Shown here piece by piece: positions 41,339 to 51,350 of a stretch of DNA of 64,000 bases (within the stretch, counting starts at the first letter, position 1; each line of letters begins with the position of its first letter). The DNA lies in NCBI GenBank assembly GCA_041752235.1, contig JBGSHM010000018.1, positions 1-64,000 on the forward strand, read 5' to 3'. A program made the position numbers and the translations under genes. The stretch comes from SpSt-398 sp041752235 (GTDB taxonomy: Bacteria > Bacteroidota > Bacteroidia > Chitinophagales > Chitinophagaceae). Under the pieces are notes generated by a model. That model saw only the letters and a program-made list of their open reading frames with translations. It was not told where the DNA came from and did not search any database.

Positions 41339-42381
41339 CAAATTAAAAACCCCAGCCTCCGCTCCATTTCAACACCCAGCTCCGGCAACCGCTTCCGCTC
41401 GATCAGAAAACTCGTTAACCGGGCTATGTCCTTAAAGATATAATGCTTGTCCGCCGCGGCACGCAGGTAGTCCTTCCCTGTGCTTCCACCCGTGCCGATC
41501 CGGGTGCCAATGATTCGGTGTACCATGTTCATATGCCGGTAACGCCAGTTACTCAATTGCTCATCAATTTCCAGCAATACATTCAATAATTGATACGGTA
41601 ATTGCAACAAGGGATACCCCCGGTATAACATAATAAACAGGGCCGCCCGGCAAGACGCAGGCGATAAGCTACGTTCGGTATCTGTTGCATTAAAAAAAAC
41701 TTCCTCAAAGGCCTGCAGGTTTCCCTTCTCTGCTTCAGCTAGACTTTGCGTCAAACGGTATTTGTATTCCTGCCAGAATGGATGAGCCCCTTGCTCCGGC
41801 GGAAAGGTGGTCTTGAACTCCGCCCAATTTCGTGCCTGTTCAAAAAACGGCATCCGTTCCAGCCATTCATTCAGTAATTGCAAAAGAGATTGTTGCTCCT
41901 CTGCATTTTTAATGATCCCGACATGCTCCGGTCTTAATTGAGAAACATAGTACTCCTTGCCATGCCGGTGTTCAAATTTCAAACCCAGTTTTGCCTCCAG
42001 TTCCTTGAACTGCCAACTTTGAAATCCGGAAGCAGGACGCAACATATCCCGAAAATCCAGAAAGTCCATCGGGTTCATGGTCTCCATGATATCGATCTGA
42101 TGGACCAATACTCTCAGTGTTGTAACTACACGTTGGAGCCGATGAACCAGCGTTTGTAATTCGGGGGAGTTGTCATTCACTTCCGGTTGGCGAAGGATTC
42201 CGATGGCTGAATCTACTTCGTGGTGAATGAGTTTGAACCACAGTTCATAGGCCTGGTGAATGATGATGAAAAGGGTTTCATCATGTGCCGGTTCGCCTCT
42301 TTTTATGCTTTCGGGGAACTGGGCATTCAGTATTTTATCAAGTTGTAAATAGTCGTGGTAATGCACATCGTTGGCCGGCAT
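41338..42381 (-). CDS. kynA: Tryptophan 2,3-dioxygenase
   Basis: Haem dioxygenase of 347 residues. Conserved parts are IIHQAYELWFKLI (distal His), FLDFRDMLRPASGFQSWQF (substrate carboxylate binding) and WRYRHMNMVHRIIG with IGTGGSTG (proximal haem His and C-terminal loop). It opens the indole ring of tryptophan to N-formylkynurenine, the first step of the kynurenine route. It is longer than the common bacterial enzyme of about 280 residues. No other kynurenine gene is in the window. The gene is 34 nt from purD on the same strand. Confidence 0.93.
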   Translation of the reverse strand: MPANDVHYHDYLQLDKILNAQFPESIKRGEPAHDETLFIIIHQAYELWFKLIHHEVDSAIGILRQPEVNDNSPELQTLVHRLQRVVTTLRVLVHQIDIMETMNPMDFLDFRDMLRPASGFQSWQFKELEAKLGLKFEHRHGKEYYVSQLRPEHVGIIKNAEEQQSLLQLLNEWLERMPFFEQARNWAEFKTTFPPEQGAHPFWQEYKYRLTQSLAEAEKGNLQAFEEVFFNATDTERSLSPASCRAALFIMLYRGYPLLQLPYQLLNVLLEIDEQLSNWRYRHMNMVHRIIGTRIGTGGSTGKDYLRAAADKHYIFKDIARLTSFLIERKRLPELGVEMERRLGFLI

Positions 42382-42415
42382 AAAGATCGTTTAGTCCGCA
42401 AAGGTAGCCATCCAC

Positions 42416-43705
42416 TTAATAAGCCGGTATAAACTCATACCCGATATCGCGGCGATAATAAATCCCATCGAATTGAGTATGGTGGAGAATCTCCAGGGAG
42501 GAATCCACCGCATCTTTGATGGTTTCTCCAAAGGAGGTTACGCAGAATACCCGCCCTCCATTGGTCACCACTTTTCCATCTTCCATTTTTGTGCCGGCAT
42601 GAAAGAGCACCGATTGTTTACCATATTTTCCATCGAGTCCGGTGATCTCATAGCCTTTTTCATATGGGCCGGGATAACCCCGGCTTACGGCCACCACGGT
42701 AGCGGCGACGCGGGGATCAGTTTCCATACGTACTTTATCGAGTTCCTGGCGGGCGGTGGCTACAAATAAGCCAACCAGATCATTATTCATTCTTGGCAAT
42801 ACCACTTCGGTTTCAGGGTCACCCAGGCGGCAATTGTATTCGATCACAAAGGGATCTCCATTCACATTGATCAGTCCAAAGAAGATGAACCCTTTATAAT
42901 CGATCCCATCTTTCCCCAATCCGGCAATGGTGGGTTTGATCACTCTTTCTTCCACTTTGTGCATAAAGCCCGGAGTAGCGATGGGAACAGGGCTTACAGC
43001 CCCCATACCACCGGTATTCAATCCGGCATCTCCCTCCTTCGCGCGTTTGTAGTCCTTGGCTTCCGGGAGTGTGACATAGTGTTTCCCATCGGTCAGTACA
43101 AAAACACTGAGTTCGATACCGCTTAGGAATTCCTCTACCACTACTTTGCGGCTGGCTTCTCCGAATTTCAATTCCTTTACCATCAATTCGAATTCAGCCA
43201 TGGCCTCTACATGGTTCTGGCAAATGGCTACTCCTTTCCCGGCTGCCAATCCATCTGCTTTAATCACGATGGGTAGGGCATGGGCCCGCAGATACTCCAG
43301 GCCTTCCTGATAATTTTCCTGTGTAAATTCCTGGTAGGCGGCGGTGGGTATATTGTGCCGCTTCATAAAAGCTTTGGCAAAAGCCTTGCTTCCTTCCAAT
43401 TGGGCTCCTTCTTTGGAAGGGCCAATGAACAGGATATCTTTTAATCCGGGTTTGGATTGGAAAAAATCATAAAGACCGTTCACCAAAGGTTCTTCCGGTC
43501 CAACGACCACCATTTTGATGACCTCATCCAGGCAAAATTTTTCGATGGCTTCAAAATCAGCAATATCGATATCGACATTCTGTCCGCATTGAGCGGTACC
43601 GGCATTACCGGGAGCGATAAAAAGGGGATTGGCCCAAACACTTTGGTTAATCTTCCATGCCATTGCGTGTTCGCGGCCGCCAGAGCCTAACAGTAAGATT
43701 TTCAT
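42416..43705 (-). CDS. purD: Phosphoribosylamine-glycine ligase
   Basis: ATP-grasp enzyme of 429 residues. It starts with the diagnostic MKILLLGSGGREHAMAWK and has IKADGLAAGKGV (ATP binding), EYNCRLGDPETEV (metal and nucleotide binding) and GGMGAVSP. It makes glycinamide ribonucleotide in step two of purine synthesis. The length is normal. It is apparently not in a pur operon here. Confidence 0.96.
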   Translation of the reverse strand: MKILLLGSGGREHAMAWKINQSVWANPLFIAPGNAGTAQCGQNVDIDIADFEAIEKFCLDEVIKMVVVGPEEPLVNGLYDFFQSKPGLKDILFIGPSKEGAQLEGSKAFAKAFMKRHNIPTAAYQEFTQENYQEGLEYLRAHALPIVIKADGLAAGKGVAICQNHVEAMAEFELMVKELKFGEASRKVVVEEFLSGIELSVFVLTDGKHYVTLPEAKDYKRAKEGDAGLNTGGMGAVSPVPIATPGFMHKVEERVIKPTIAGLGKDGIDYKGFIFFGLINVNGDPFVIEYNCRLGDPETEVVLPRMNNDLVGLFVATARQELDKVRMETDPRVAATVVAVSRGYPGPYEKGYEITGLDGKYGKQSVLFHAGTKMEDGKVVTNGGRVFCVTSFGETIKDAVDSSLEILHHTQFDGIYYRRDIGYEFIPAY

Positions 43706-43850
43706 TACGGACTGAAGTGTTTTTTAATACGTCCTGCGAATATCGGACAAGGCTGTTAAAGATAACAGGAAATATTTGTGAGTAAAAGAAATTGTTTACT
43801 TTTCAGCATTAATATATTGTGATCCAGATCAATTCATCAAAACAAGCTGT

Positions 43851-45659
43851 ATGACTTCAACTTCAACCACCTCCGGTCATCCGAAGGGTCTTTGGGTTTT
43901 GTTTACAACAGAAATGTGGGAGCGCTTCAATTTCTATGGCATGCGGGCCTTGCTTTCCCTATTTCTGGCTGAAGCCTTAATGATGGGTAAGCAGGAAGCC
44001 TCAATTATATATGGGGGTTTTCTTGGACTTTCTTACCTCACCCCGATGCTGGGTGGTTATATCTCGGATAAATACCTGGGCAACCGCAATTGTATTCTGC
44101 TTGGTGGTGCCACCATGGGTATCGGTCAATTTCTTTTATTCTTTAGCGGCAGTTTGTTCAAAACCAACCTGCCCCTTTCTACGAATATCATGTGGCTGGC
44201 TTTGCTGGCCATTATCCTGGGTAATGGTTTCTTCAAACCCAATATCTCTTCGATGGTGGGGAGCCTTTATCCCAAAGAACAAAAGAACAAACTGGATTCT
44301 GCCTTTACTCTGTTTTACCTCGGTATCAATGTAGGTGCCACCCTCGGCCAGTTTATTTGTCCCTTCTTTGGTGATGTAGAGGCCAATGGCGTGCGTGACC
44401 TCTCGGCTTTCCGTTGGGGATTTCTCGCGGCCGGTATCGCCATGTTCGTTGGTACCATTTCCTTTTATTTTTTAAAAAATAAGTATGTTATCACTCCACA
44501 GGGAGAAGCGATCGGTGGTCGGCCAAAAAAATCAGATATCCCCGAAGGGGAGTCAGAAAGCGCCAAGTTCACAACCACCAGCATCATCATTTCCATCGTA
44601 TTGCTGGTAGCTGCTACCTATGGATTGCATCTGTTGATGGCAGGCCCTGGCGATTCGATTATCAAAAAATGGCTATACCCCTTCATCTTTTCCGCCGGTA
44701 TCAGCCTGGGCTATCTGATCCTCTCGGATAAAACAATCACCAAAGTAGAACGCGACCGGATATGGGTACTCTATATTGTCTGCTTTTTCGTGATGTTCTT
44801 CTGGGGTGCCTTTGAACAGGCAGGCTCTTCGCTCACTTTCATCGCCGATAACCAAACCGATACCCGCATCCTGGGTTGGACCATGCCGCCAAGCATGGTG
44901 CAGAATTTCAACGGGATCTTTGTGATGGCCTTTGCCATTCCGTTCAGTCTGTTATGGATCTGGATGAATAAACGAAAACTGGAACCCATTTCCCCCGTCA
45001 AACAAGCCTGGGGACTTATGTTGATCGCCCTCGGTTATTTCATTATCGCTACCCAGGTAAAAGGATTAGGCATTAGCGGGAAAGTAGGTATCATCTGGAT
45101 GATCATCCTTTACCTCCTGCATACCTGGGGTGAACTCTGTCTCTCCCCGATCGGACTTTCACTGGTAGCTAAACTTGCCCCCAAACGTTTTGCCTCATTG
45201 CTCATGGGTGTCTGGTTCCTTGGAAACGCAGGTGGTTATGTACTCACCGGTGTATTGGGTGCCTTGCTGCCCCCCACCACCGAAGCCTATGTGAAAATGG
45301 ATAAAGAAAATATCAACCTGAAAGGGATTCTGGATAAAGAAGTTGATCCTACCCCGGATCAATTGTTTACACTGGCCAAAAATAAGATCGCAACGACCGT
45401 GGATTATGACAAAGGCCGTGAATTCAATTTGGATTTTGAAAAAATCTTAAAATCAACGGATACCACACTCAGCACCCAACAATTGGAGCTGATCAAAAAG
45501 GAGAATATTGTTACGGTGGGTTATCCCCAGTTCGTAGGGTTCACACTAAAAAGCTTGTATGATTTCTTCATGCTCTTTGTAATCCTGTGTGGAGCCGCGG
45601 GCCTTCTCCTGTACTCCTTAACACCGATGATGAAAAAAATGATGCACGGGATAAGGTAA
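43851..45659 (+). CDS. POT-family peptide MFS transporter (first of two)
   Basis: Proton-dependent oligopeptide transporter of 602 residues. The first helix has EMWERFNFYGMR, the ExxERFxYY proton-coupling motif, and FFKPNISSMVG is the PTR signature. A soluble insertion of about 90 residues (PTTEAYVKMDKEN to NIVTVGYPQF) separates the last helices and is longer than in E. coli Dtp proteins. It is followed 43 nt later by a second POT gene. Uptake of di- and tripeptides is likely, matching the peptidases encoded downstream. Confidence 0.93.
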   Translation: MTSTSTTSGHPKGLWVLFTTEMWERFNFYGMRALLSLFLAEALMMGKQEASIIYGGFLGLSYLTPMLGGYISDKYLGNRNCILLGGATMGIGQFLLFFSGSLFKTNLPLSTNIMWLALLAIILGNGFFKPNISSMVGSLYPKEQKNKLDSAFTLFYLGINVGATLGQFICPFFGDVEANGVRDLSAFRWGFLAAGIAMFVGTISFYFLKNKYVITPQGEAIGGRPKKSDIPEGESESAKFTTTSIIISIVLLVAATYGLHLLMAGPGDSIIKKWLYPFIFSAGISLGYLILSDKTITKVERDRIWVLYIVCFFVMFFWGAFEQAGSSLTFIADNQTDTRILGWTMPPSMVQNFNGIFVMAFAIPFSLLWIWMNKRKLEPISPVKQAWGLMLIALGYFIIATQVKGLGISGKVGIIWMIILYLLHTWGELCLSPIGLSLVAKLAPKRFASLLMGVWFLGNAGGYVLTGVLGALLPPTTEAYVKMDKENINLKGILDKEVDPTPDQLFTLAKNKIATTVDYDKGREFNLDFEKILKSTDTTLSTQQLELIKKENIVTVGYPQFVGFTLKSLYDFFMLFVILCGAAGLLLYSLTPMMKKMMHGIR

Positions 45660-45702
45660 TTCCTGATCTGTATACATCATTCATTCACCAAAACGATTGG
45701 CC

Positions 45703-47334
45703 ATGTGGAAGAAACACCCCAAAGCCCTGCCCTTTCTTTTCTTCTCCGAAATGTGGGAACGGTTTGGGTATTACCTGATGATCGGGATCTTTACCCTTTA
45801 CCTCAAAGATGTAAAGGCAGGGTATGGAATGACCGAGGCGGAGTCTGCGGATCTCTATGGCACTTTTATCGCACTCGTTTTCCTCACGCCTTTTTTGGGA
45901 GGACTTCTGGCCGACCGGTTCCTTGGTTATAGCAAATCCATCATTGCGGGTGGATTAATGATGGGATTGGGCTATTGCCTGATGTCCATTCATAACCTGC
46001 CGATCCTCTATATTTCCATGACCCTGGTGATCGTTGGAAATGGGTTCTTTAAGCCTAATATTTCCACCTTGCTGGGGAATGTGTACAATACGCCGGAACA
46101 TGTAGCGCGCAAGGACGAAGGCTATAATATCTTTTATATGGGCATCAATATTGGTGCCTTTATCTGCAACTTTATCAGCGCGGTACTGTACATCACCTAT
46201 GGATGGGGCGCCGCTTTCTTTGCCGCGGGTGTGGGTATGTTTATTGGCGTTATCACCTATATCGTCGGGTTACGCCATTACCGGTCATACGATGTAAAAA
46301 AAGAATTGAAAGAAGGCGATATGCCCTTTTCACGGATCGTATTGCTAATCCTTGCCCCTTCGGTGGCCGCTGGCGTACTTGGGTGGTTGATACCAGGTAC
46401 CGTATTTGGTTCCGATTCCACCGACGCTTTCATCTTTGCCTGTATCCCGGTTATTTATTTTTACAGTACCATTTATTTCAAGGCAGAAAAAGAGGAAAAG
46501 CGACCGATTGCCGCCCTGTTGGCCATCTTTGCCGTGGTAATATTATTCTGGGCCGTATTCAAGCAAAATGGCTCCGCCCTCAATACCTGGGCCGACCGCT
46601 ATACCGACAGACAGGTAACAGGTACCACCCAAAAAGTATTTGATAACCTGATCCTGGCCAAGCAGGTTGTTTATGCAAAAGATTCCGTTCCCGTGTACGA
46701 CGACCAGTTCCGCTTGCAAAAGGAAAATGGGAAGATCCTTTTTGAATACAATTACCCACCTTATTTTAAAAACATTCCCGAACAAAAAAAGCCCGCCGAG
46801 AACGAATCCATCAGTCTCTGGGCCACGAATCTTAGTCAATCCATCAATCCTGGTTGGGTGATCCTGCTTACCCCCTTGATCATTTCCTTCTTCGCCTGGC
46901 GAAGACGAAAAGGGAAAGAACCATCCACCGCTACCAAGATCGCGTTTGGATTGTTCATCAGCGGGCTATCCGCCTTGGTCATGGTAGGGGCTGTATACGC
47001 CAGTCAAAATGGAGGAGAGAAAGCAAGCGCCTGGTGGCTGATCGCCAGTTATGGGGTGATCACAGTTGGCGAATTATTGCTGAGTCCGATGGGGCTCTCG
47101 ATCGTTTCCAAATTAAGCCCTTTGCGTATCAGCTCATTGATGATGGGAGGCTGGTTTGTCTCTACTTCGATCGGCAATAAATTATCCGGTGTATTGGCCA
47201 CCATGTGGGATAAGTATGATCACAAGAGCAACTACTTCTGGTTGAACTTTGCTCTGCTCATGGGTGCCGCCATGGTCTGCTTTATGATGCTGCGCTGGCT
47301 CAACAGGGTCATGAAAGAAAAAGGTGTTGCCTGA
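45703..47334 (+). CDS. POT-family peptide MFS transporter (second of two)
   Basis: Protein of 543 residues with EMWERFGYYLMIG (ExxERFxYY motif) in helix 1 and FFKPNISTLLGNVY. The start at 45703 (MWKKHPK) is chosen because the frame from 45697 begins with TTG. An extra-membrane insertion of about 90 residues sits between the middle helices (RYTDRQVTGTTQK to KKPAENESI), at a different place from the insertion in the first copy. The two genes thus look like separate paralogues rather than a recent duplication. Peptide uptake with protons. Confidence 0.93.
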   Translation: MWKKHPKALPFLFFSEMWERFGYYLMIGIFTLYLKDVKAGYGMTEAESADLYGTFIALVFLTPFLGGLLADRFLGYSKSIIAGGLMMGLGYCLMSIHNLPILYISMTLVIVGNGFFKPNISTLLGNVYNTPEHVARKDEGYNIFYMGINIGAFICNFISAVLYITYGWGAAFFAAGVGMFIGVITYIVGLRHYRSYDVKKELKEGDMPFSRIVLLILAPSVAAGVLGWLIPGTVFGSDSTDAFIFACIPVIYFYSTIYFKAEKEEKRPIAALLAIFAVVILFWAVFKQNGSALNTWADRYTDRQVTGTTQKVFDNLILAKQVVYAKDSVPVYDDQFRLQKENGKILFEYNYPPYFKNIPEQKKPAENESISLWATNLSQSINPGWVILLTPLIISFFAWRRRKGKEPSTATKIAFGLFISGLSALVMVGAVYASQNGGEKASAWWLIASYGVITVGELLLSPMGLSIVSKLSPLRISSLMMGGWFVSTSIGNKLSGVLATMWDKYDHKSNYFWLNFALLMGAAMVCFMMLRWLNRVMKEKGVA

Positions 47335-47346
47335 GATCGGTTCTGG

Positions 47347-48543
47347 TTAAATAAAGGAAAGATGTGGATACGATTGTTTCAGAATAGCCGCGTCATCTGC
47401 TCCCAGCCATTTATTTAATACCGTAGCATAGACGGATTTAAAATCCACCTTGTATTTCAGGTCACCTTCGTCCAGATCGCTGAGATCGGGTAAGGCATTG
47501 ATCAATCCTTTTTTCTTTAACCCTCCACCCACAAAGAACATATTGTTGGCTGTACCATGATCGGTACCCCCGCTGGCATTTTGCGATACCCTTCTGCCAA
47601 ATTCACTAAAGGTCATCAACATCACATCGTCGAAACGGCCATTTGCCTTGAGGTCTTTGGTAAAAGCGGCAACCGCATCGTTCATTTCGGTAAACAAACG
47701 CTGTTGGGTAAATTGTTGGTTGACATGGGTATCAAAACTGCCCAATGACAGATAATATACTTTGGTATTGATATCGGAATAGATCAGGGAAGCGATGGTT
47801 TTAAGATCGGTTCCTAATTGAGTTTGCGGATAAACAGCCTTGGTAGGGCTCATTTTGCTTTGCTGAAAGATATAGTCTGCGGAAGAAAGGGTGGATGCCA
47901 TGGTCTTGTACAAATAGTCCACGGGCTGTTCACCGGGTTCATCCACATGTTGTTTCATCACTTCACGAAAAAAACGTTCATTGGCGGTACCATAAAGCCG
48001 GCGGGGGTCGCGCATGGCAATGGCATTGACATGCTCGCCCTTTAGTGCCAGACTCAACATATCGTCCAGCTCCAGGGCGTAGGTGGGTTTATCACAACCA
48101 CTACATTGAGCATCGAGATACCTGCCCACCCAACCATTGTTCCAGTAGTCGCGGCTATCACTGGCACTGTGCCAGATATCCATGCTGCGAAAATGGGAAC
48201 GGTCGGGATTGGGATACCCTACACTGTTAAGAATGGCCATTTCACCTTCATCATACAAACCTTTGAGGGCTACCAATGAAGGGTGAAGACCGGCCTCATC
48301 CGAAAGGGCGAGCGCCTTGGTCTTTTCAATTCCCAGGCGGGGGCGCTCCTTGTAATAAATATCATTGTAGGTAGGGATAACGGTATTCAATCCGTCATTC
48401 CCCCCGCTTAGCTGCAAGATCACCAATACCCGGTTACCCTTGGGCACAACAGCTTTTCCGTCAAAAGCCTTTAAAAAACGCGGCACCAAAAGCGACGCCG
48501 TGGCCAGGGAACCAATTTGTAAAAACTCTCTTCTTCGTACCAT
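47347..48543 (-). CDS. DUF1501 family protein with Tat signal
   Basis: About 398 residues from MVRRREFLQIGS. The twin-arginine signal (RRREFLQ) fixes this start, while a longer frame to 48633 crosses a heptamer repeat. The body has VILQLSGGNDGLNTV, SHFRSMDIW and MTFSEFGRRVSQNASGGTDHG, which place it in DUF1501, distantly related to alkaline-phosphatase/sulfatase folds. Exported, probably folded with cofactor. It forms a pair with the DUF1800 gene upstream, a common but uncharacterised tandem in Bacteroidota and other phyla. Confidence 0.9.
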   Translation of the reverse strand: MVRRREFLQIGSLATASLLVPRFLKAFDGKAVVPKGNRVLVILQLSGGNDGLNTVIPTYNDIYYKERPRLGIEKTKALALSDEAGLHPSLVALKGLYDEGEMAILNSVGYPNPDRSHFRSMDIWHSASDSRDYWNNGWVGRYLDAQCSGCDKPTYALELDDMLSLALKGEHVNAIAMRDPRRLYGTANERFFREVMKQHVDEPGEQPVDYLYKTMASTLSSADYIFQQSKMSPTKAVYPQTQLGTDLKTIASLIYSDINTKVYYLSLGSFDTHVNQQFTQQRLFTEMNDAVAAFTKDLKANGRFDDVMLMTFSEFGRRVSQNASGGTDHGTANNMFFVGGGLKKKGLINALPDLSDLDEGDLKYKVDFKSVYATVLNKWLGADDAAILKQSYPHLSFI

Positions 48544-48584
48544 TGTTGTTACGTTATATTTTTTAATCGATGTCAGGGACCGGG

Positions 48585-48626
48585 GTCCGGAGTCGGAAGT
48601 CCGACCTCGGACTCCGGACTTCGGAC
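48585..48626. repeat. Inverted heptamer repeat of GTCCGGA words
   Basis: Six heptamers in exact phase: GTCCGGA, GTCGGAA, GTCCGAC, CTCGGAC, TCCGGAC, TTCGGAC. The last three are the reverse complement of the first three with a few mismatches, so the whole is a near-spacerless hairpin (about 17 of 21 pairs). Its last base is also the last base of the DUF1800 stop codon. It sits between DUF1800 and DUF1501, which are read in that order. Confidence 0.85.
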
Positions 48627-50083
48627 TAAGCAAGTTGATATTCCGGTAAACTCATTAACTGCAAGGTCACCGAGCGAACAAAATCTTCCCGGCTTTTGGA
48701 ATTACTAAACTGAACGATCAATGAACTATTGATCTGGCTGTCTGCCATCAGCAGGTTCCCGACAATGCTATCCACCAGTTTATCCTTCTCAGTTTTACTG
48801 TACTGTTCGATATAGGTCTTCCAATCTATCGTGGCTTTGATCAATGCTCTTCTGTTCATTCCCTTTACGGGCATTTTATCGGCGTCATTCTTTTTTCCCA
48901 TCTGCTGGTCATCGTCATCCTTGGCCCGTATATTCAATTCATCTGCATCCACGATCAATTGCGGTATCCGCATCCGCAACAATAAGGTTGAGCTGTCGAT
49001 CCATGATTTTCCACCCGGCCAGCCGGCCACATTGGGAGGATAGAACAATACCTGACCCAGGGCTTTTTGTAAAAACAACAGGCTTTCCTCATTTTCCAGT
49101 TCCATCGGCAACATCCGAGGGATACCCACCAGTAGTTCAACAGGTGATTTAATATGACTCCCGATATTTCTCTCGTCAAAGAACCAATCGCTGGTAAAAA
49201 TATCCTCGGCCAGTTTACTGATCTGGTAATTGCTTTGGTAGAACCGATCGGACAGCCATTCCAGTTTTGCCTCATCCACCTGCTCATTGACAAAGAACCG
49301 ATACAGTTTGCGGGTAATGTAGCGGGCGGTTTGTTTTTGGGCCAGCAAATGGTCCAATACCTCCTCTCCCGTCAGGTTACCCGTTTTACCCAATACGGTC
49401 TTTGTTCCACTATCATGTTGAAAGCGCCGGAATACAAATTCGCCCTGCAGGTTGGCCGACCAACCGGTAAACGCACGGGCAGCTTCCTTGATATCCTGTT
49501 CGGTATAATTTCCACGCCCCAGGGTAAAGAGTTCCATTACCTCGCGGGCAAAATTTTCATTGGGATGGTCTTTTCGGTTTTGCTGATTGTTTAAAAAATT
49601 GAGCATGGCCGCCGATTTGGAAACCGCATGCAACATGTCCCTAAAACTACCCAGGGCATTTTTCCGAAGGATATCCAATAACCCCTGCTGGTAATATACA
49701 TTTAGGTTGCGACAGGCAAAATGCCCATGCCAGAACAGCGCGAATTTTTCGCGAAGCTGGGCATCCGAATTCACCATTTCCTTGAACCAGGTCAAATTCA
49801 GGCTTCGGATCCTCTCCCTGGACATTTGCTGCATTTTCTTTTTCTCTTCCTGGCTCAGCTCTTTCTTTTGCTGTCGGCCGGCCTCTTCCAACCCGGCTTT
49901 CAGCCCGTCGAGATAATCGCCCGCCACATCCATATACGCGGGAGCGGCTTTGGAGGATTGCTGTAAGGCTTTAAATAACTGGGTGGGGGAAAGGGTGTCC
50001 AGGTCGGCTAATTGCTCTACCGAAGGGCCAAAACCGGCCCTCCACATGAGGTGGTGATTCCTGGTTTTAAGGGGTAATGACAT
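48626..50083 (-). CDS. DUF1800 family protein
   Basis: Protein of 485 residues, mostly helical, with HLMWRAGFGPSVEQL at the N-terminus, FWHGHFACRN, NENFAREVMELFTLGRGNYTE and YPPNVAGWPGGKSWI, all hallmarks of DUF1800. No clear signal peptide. It precedes DUF1501 in the same orientation. The pair has been linked loosely to export or surface processes, but no reaction is established. It is 31 nt downstream of the M48 peptidase gene. Confidence 0.9.
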   Translation of the reverse strand: MSLPLKTRNHHLMWRAGFGPSVEQLADLDTLSPTQLFKALQQSSKAAPAYMDVAGDYLDGLKAGLEEAGRQQKKELSQEEKKKMQQMSRERIRSLNLTWFKEMVNSDAQLREKFALFWHGHFACRNLNVYYQQGLLDILRKNALGSFRDMLHAVSKSAAMLNFLNNQQNRKDHPNENFAREVMELFTLGRGNYTEQDIKEAARAFTGWSANLQGEFVFRRFQHDSGTKTVLGKTGNLTGEEVLDHLLAQKQTARYITRKLYRFFVNEQVDEAKLEWLSDRFYQSNYQISKLAEDIFTSDWFFDERNIGSHIKSPVELLVGIPRMLPMELENEESLLFLQKALGQVLFYPPNVAGWPGGKSWIDSSTLLLRMRIPQLIVDADELNIRAKDDDDQQMGKKNDADKMPVKGMNRRALIKATIDWKTYIEQYSKTEKDKLVDSIVGNLLMADSQINSSLIVQFSNSKSREDFVRSVTLQLMSLPEYQLA

Positions 50084-50114
50084 GTGGGGTTGGACTGGGT
50101 ATGAAGGGGAAGGT

Positions 50115-51194
50115 TTAATCCGCCTTCATTCGCTCAAACAAAGCCTCCAACGTCTCATTCTTCTCTACGCCATTCTTATTGAACATAGGGTCGGCCTTGA
50201 TGTATTCGATCCGGTTTTTGAGGTCGGGATGGGAGCTGATCCATTCGGCTGGAACTTCTTCACCCGACCGTTGTACTTCCTTTTCCAAAAGTTTGAATAA
50301 GCCTACAAAACCGTTTCCATCGATCTTTCGATCGGCCAGAATTTGCAGCCCGTCGAGGTCGGCCTCTTTCTCCAACTTTCGGGAGTAGTTGAGGGTTTTC
50401 AACTGATCGGCCTGAAGCATGGCCTGATTCATCACCCCACCCATATCCCCAAAGAGCATGGAAAGAAAAAGCGATGAACCCAGAGAGCGGAAAAGGGAAC
50501 GCGTGGTATGTTTATTCTGGATATGTGTGAATTCGTGGGACAACAGCGCCGCCAGCTCCTCGTAGTTATCCATATCATTGAGCAACCGATCGTACACCAC
50601 GATATTTCCACCGGGTACGGCAAAGGCATTGGCCACATCTTCCTTCACCACCGTGATGTGGACATCATAGGCTGTTTCGATCTTCATCTCGGCAAAAAAA
50701 TCATTGAGCAGCAGGGTCTGCCGGTCATTGGTAGTATACCCGGATAGCAGGGTACTCATCATCCCATCTCCCAATTTTTCTTCATACGAAACAGGCACCC
50801 GCCTGGCGAGCCGTTCAGCCAAAAAAGGAATACCCCAGATATAGAACGAAACCATCAGGGCCAGAAGGACCAGTAGCACCTTCAACAGCGTGGAGGCCCC
50901 ATTGCCAAAGGTCTTGCGCAACCAGGACCGGTCATTCTTTCCCAATTTTCGTTGCAAGGCCTCTGTAAAACCGGGATGGTTCACCTCGATCGTTTGGAGG
51001 GGAATACCCAGGTATTTGACGCGGGCGGTGCCCACCTGCTGAAATTGTTGCCGAAGAATCTTATCATAATACCAAAATACCTCGCGTCCAGAGCCATCCT
51101 CAAAATGGATGGCCATTTTTTGTTGACCAAAAGAAATACGGACCGATTGCGGGTGACCCTCGCCGAGATAATATATACCGGAAAATGACTCCAT
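50115..51194 (-). CDS. M48-family metallopeptidase with N-terminal extra domain
   Basis: Protein of 359 residues. The zinc site is HEFTHIQNKH (HExxH), with the third ligand in EKEADLDGLQIL. A membrane helix at about 105-125 separates a small N-terminal domain (about 1-95, beta-rich, with SGIYYLGEGHP) from the peptidase part, so the catalytic domain is probably in the periplasm. Related to HtpX/BepA-type quality-control proteases. The N-terminal domain is unusual for simple M48 proteins. First gene of a run with DUF1800 and DUF1501. Confidence 0.88.
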   Translation of the reverse strand: MESFSGIYYLGEGHPQSVRISFGQQKMAIHFEDGSGREVFWYYDKILRQQFQQVGTARVKYLGIPLQTIEVNHPGFTEALQRKLGKNDRSWLRKTFGNGASTLLKVLLVLLALMVSFYIWGIPFLAERLARRVPVSYEEKLGDGMMSTLLSGYTTNDRQTLLLNDFFAEMKIETAYDVHITVVKEDVANAFAVPGGNIVVYDRLLNDMDNYEELAALLSHEFTHIQNKHTTRSLFRSLGSSLFLSMLFGDMGGVMNQAMLQADQLKTLNYSRKLEKEADLDGLQILADRKIDGNGFVGLFKLLEKEVQRSGEEVPAEWISSHPDLKNRIEYIKADPMFNKNGVEKNETLEALFERMKAD

Positions 51195-51350
51195 ACGACC
51201 AAATAGGTTAAGAAGAATTACTTAGCAAAGCTACCTTTTTTCACGGTTTGCAACATTGTTGTTATAATAATGGGCTAACAGTTGTTATATGAAATTTAAA
51301 AAAATATAAATTGATGGATCATTTTTTTTAACCAAACCACACGCGTATTT

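Noticed and set aside
42382..42415. Riboswitch before tryptophan dioxygenase or purD
   Set aside because: The gap is only 34 nt, and the region upstream of purD (43706-43850) shows no conserved aptamer-like stems.
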